This document shows, piece after piece, positions 62,450 through 64,000 of a stretch of 64,000 nucleotides of DNA; the first letter of the stretch is position 1; every line of letters begins with the position of its first letter. Both the position numbers and the translations under genes were made by a program. The stretch is from Mesostigma viride (Eukaryota > Streptophyta > Mesostigmatophyceae > Mesostigmatales > Mesostigmataceae), in the NCBI GenBank assembly GCA_009746045.1, contig RPFO01000667.1:3980273-4044272 (forward strand), written 5' to 3'. Below the pieces are notes generated by a model. That model was not told the origin of the DNA. It saw only the letters and a program-made list of their open reading frames with translations, and did no database searches.

Positions 62450-62752
62450 CTACTCTCCTAGCTTGAAGGCGACCCGCCCATTACCTATCAAGGAAGTGTC
62501 GACTTCTTGTTCCTGGACGCGGAAGGGGTCTTGAAAAGGTGTATGTGGCAAGGGATAGTCGTCTCGTTCACTACCTACTGAAGTTCCTCCGGAACCATTG
62601 TTACGCCGCGGATATCTACCTCCACCTCTACCTCTAATGGGCCTGATACTACCTAAACTGGTCAGGCCTCCTCTACTTAACCCTCTGGCGAAAGACGAAC
62701 GTGACGGAGCTGATCTCAATGCATTAACGTAAGTGTTACTATAATACGCCAT
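62450..62752 (-). CDS. RGG-rich small ORF spanning the LTR/internal junction, copy B
   Basis: Starts MAYYSNTYVN in the 5' LTR and crosses its end at 62599 and the primer-binding site. RGLSRGGLTSLGS and RGRGGGR are retained, and it ends GNGRVAFKLGE. Same length class as copy A (4736-5038). Substitutions are concentrated in the part after the LTR. Confidence 0.55.
   Translation of the reverse strand: MAYYSNTYVNALRSAPSRSSFARGLSRGGLTSLGSIRPIRGRGGGRYPRRNNGSGGTSVGSERDDYPLPHTPFQDPFRVQEQEVDTSLIGNGRVAFKLGE
62586..62597 (-). promoter_or_regulatory. Primer-binding site of chromovirus B
   Basis: The minus strand reads TGGTTCCGGAGG one base after the LTR end. It differs from copy A (TGGTATCGGAGG) at two positions. 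Confidence 0.55.
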
Positions 62753-63170
62753 ACAACCATTTATCAAAACCCGTTTACTCCAGGAATAGAGGAAGGAAAC
62801 ACAACTACACTGCCGTGACCCAAGCCTAAATGTGTTAATTCATTTAACACACGCCGAGTGCACACACAAGGGTAGAACGCGCATAAATGGTCACCAACGG
62901 TCCAACACGCTCGGGCCGACATGGCCCTCGCCTACAGATGCACGCTGGTCCACTACATCTACTGATGCACGCTGGTCCACTACATTCTACCACAGGATCA
63001 GGACCACTAGTAAAGTACGCGGCGCGGCGCCCAACGGCACCCAATGTACCACAGTACTGTTACGAGGACAATAATGTCCCGGTAGGAGCCTAAACGTAAA
63101 CCTAGGGACAACCGAGGCAAAAGACCTAATTTACGTCCGTAACTACAACGAATTGTTACGCGACGTAACA
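62599..63170 (-). repeat. 5' LTR of chromovirus B
   Basis: 572 bp, same inverted termini as the other LTRs. It shares with 42109-42672 an internal duplication of ATGCACGCTGGTCCACTACAT not seen in copy A. Confidence 0.94.
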
Positions 63171-64000
63171 TCCTGGTTCCCTGCCCACGATGCGGGCAAA
63201 TCGCTTGCGCGCCTGAATCATTACGTATTCGACAACAATAATGAACAGGTAGGGCGACAGCACGCAGCCCTGCCACACACCCTTCTGTAAAGGGCATGGG
63301 GGCGTGGTCCCGTAAGAAGTGCGCACCGAAGTGGTGGACCCTTCATACAGGTTGCGGATGACAGCAATCAGGGGGCGGGGGATCCGGAACAACTCGAGGA
63401 TGTCCCAAAGCGCAGGCCAGAAAACCGAATCGAAGGCTTTGATGAAGTCCACCAGCACAAGGTGCAAAGGGGACTCACCAGGCTGAAGGCGTTGCAGTTC
63501 CTCCACCAGTCGGCGAGTAGCGAAGAGCGCCTGTACTGTGTTGCGACCTGAACGGAAGCCGTGCTGAGTCTCGCTGAGGTGACCGTCCAGGGCCGTGCGC
63601 AGGCGGTTCAGGATGAGCCGCATAAGAAGCTTGAGGGGGGCACTTTGAATGCACACCCCTCTGTAGTTGCCGGGGTCGGCAGGCGACCCCTTGTTCTTGT
63701 ACAGCATCGTGCGAAAACTGTGTTGCCAGGCCGCTGGAGGTGGTTGCGACGACAGCAGAAGGCGGTTGCAGATGTCCCGGAAGAGCAGCATAACACCTGT
63801 GTCCTCGAATTCGGCTGCAAGTTTTACAACTGCGGCCGGAATCTCGTCAGAGCCGGTGGCTGCGTCATAACGCAGGCGCTGGACCGCCTCCGTGACCTCG
63901 CGAGAGGTGAAAGGAGGCATGTCAGACGGGTCGCCAAGTGGGCCGACCAGCGGGGGGACTAGGTAGTCCGCCGCTGACCTAGGCGGGGCCGGGGCCGGCC
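63171..64000 (-). mobile_element. LINE copy B, reverse transcriptase N-terminal half (continues past the window)
   Basis: Minus strand, open: MPPFTSREVTEAVQRLRYDA, EIPAAVVKLAAEFE, LFRDICNRLLLSSQPPPAAWQHSF, GNYRGVCIQSAPLKLLMRLI, QHGFRSGRNTVQAL, LVLVDFIKAFDSVFW (RT motif A), TTPPCPLQKGVWQGCVLSPYLF, ending REPG at the chromovirus B target duplication. It joins 42108. No frameshift is seen here. The endonuclease domain would lie beyond 64000. RTE-type affinity is an inference from the GHLAR tail and motif spacing. Confidence 0.9.

Larger units (their letters stand above)
42109..63170 (-). mobile_element. Chromovirus-type Gypsy LTR retrotransposon, copy B (with nested insertions)
   Basis: LTRs at 62599-63170 (5') and 42109-42672 (3'), with TCCTG duplicated at 42104-42108 and 63171-63175. 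Same gene order as copy A. It interrupts the LINE RT between REPG and ANKFWHG. Nested in it: a tandem dimer (56086-58047), a TGT...ACA element (52062-53833), a Penelope-like copy (51178-51916) and a CACTA-like element (44245-50035). Frameshifts in gag, protease and the third ORF make it non-functional. Confidence 0.95.

Overview
This is eukaryotic DNA made almost entirely of transposable elements inserted into one another. I find no tRNA, rRNA, bacterial operon or convincing host gene. Gypsy (chromovirus), Copia, LINE, SINE, Penelope-like, hAT, CACTA-like and TTAA-target elements all occur, with very long micro- and minisatellites. This mix fits a large, repeat-rich algal or protist genome. 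The sequence does not fix the species, so 'alga-like' is an inference.

Layout. (1) 1-4325: a LINE 3' UTR whose GGAT microsatellite has grown to more than 1.4 kb and is split by a tandem dimer of an unknown element (624-2908). (2) 4326-26064: chromovirus copy A on the plus strand (564/570 bp LTRs, target duplication TCGGC), lying inside that LINE. Copy A carries a TTAA-flanked DNA element in its gag zinc knuckle (7419-16977), a very young Copia element inside that (9131-16788), a SINE in its integrase (19893-20186) and a hAT element in its third ORF (23031-24339). (3) 26065-33484: a pile of LINE fragments on both strands plus a Penelope-like element. (4) 33485-41008: mostly unassigned DNA with minisatellites, an ORF1-only LINE copy (37153-38064) and two copies of a roughly 60 bp insertion, each with 14 bp flanking duplications. 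(5) 41009-64000: another LINE on the minus strand, split by chromovirus copy B (42109-63170, target duplication TCCTG). Copy B contains a 5.8 kb CACTA-like element full of minisatellites, a second Penelope-like copy, a 1.8 kb TGT...ACA element, and a second full/deleted tandem dimer (56086-58047).

How the parts relate. The two chromoviruses share one gene plan: an RGG-rich ORF that starts inside the LTR, a small RNase H1-type hybrid-binding protein, gag with a zinc knuckle, pol (PR-RT-RH-IN-chromodomain), and a third ORF of unknown function downstream of pol. Comparing them allows insertions to be placed to the base and relative ages to be read from the nesting. LINE families here end in a CTCCC-loop-GGGAG type hairpin followed by different short-repeat tails. 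The SINE ends in the same hairpin and TTAA tail, which implies it is moved by LINE machinery.

Most notable: two unrelated-looking loci with the same architecture (full unit followed by an internally deleted unit whose junction is a (GGGT)3GGG quadruplex motif); a Copia element whose protease-like domain sits between integrase and reverse transcriptase and whose LTRs end AGTTAG...CTAACT; the conserved extra ORFs of the chromovirus; and a repeated 4 bp micro-insertion signature, often CATG after TG.
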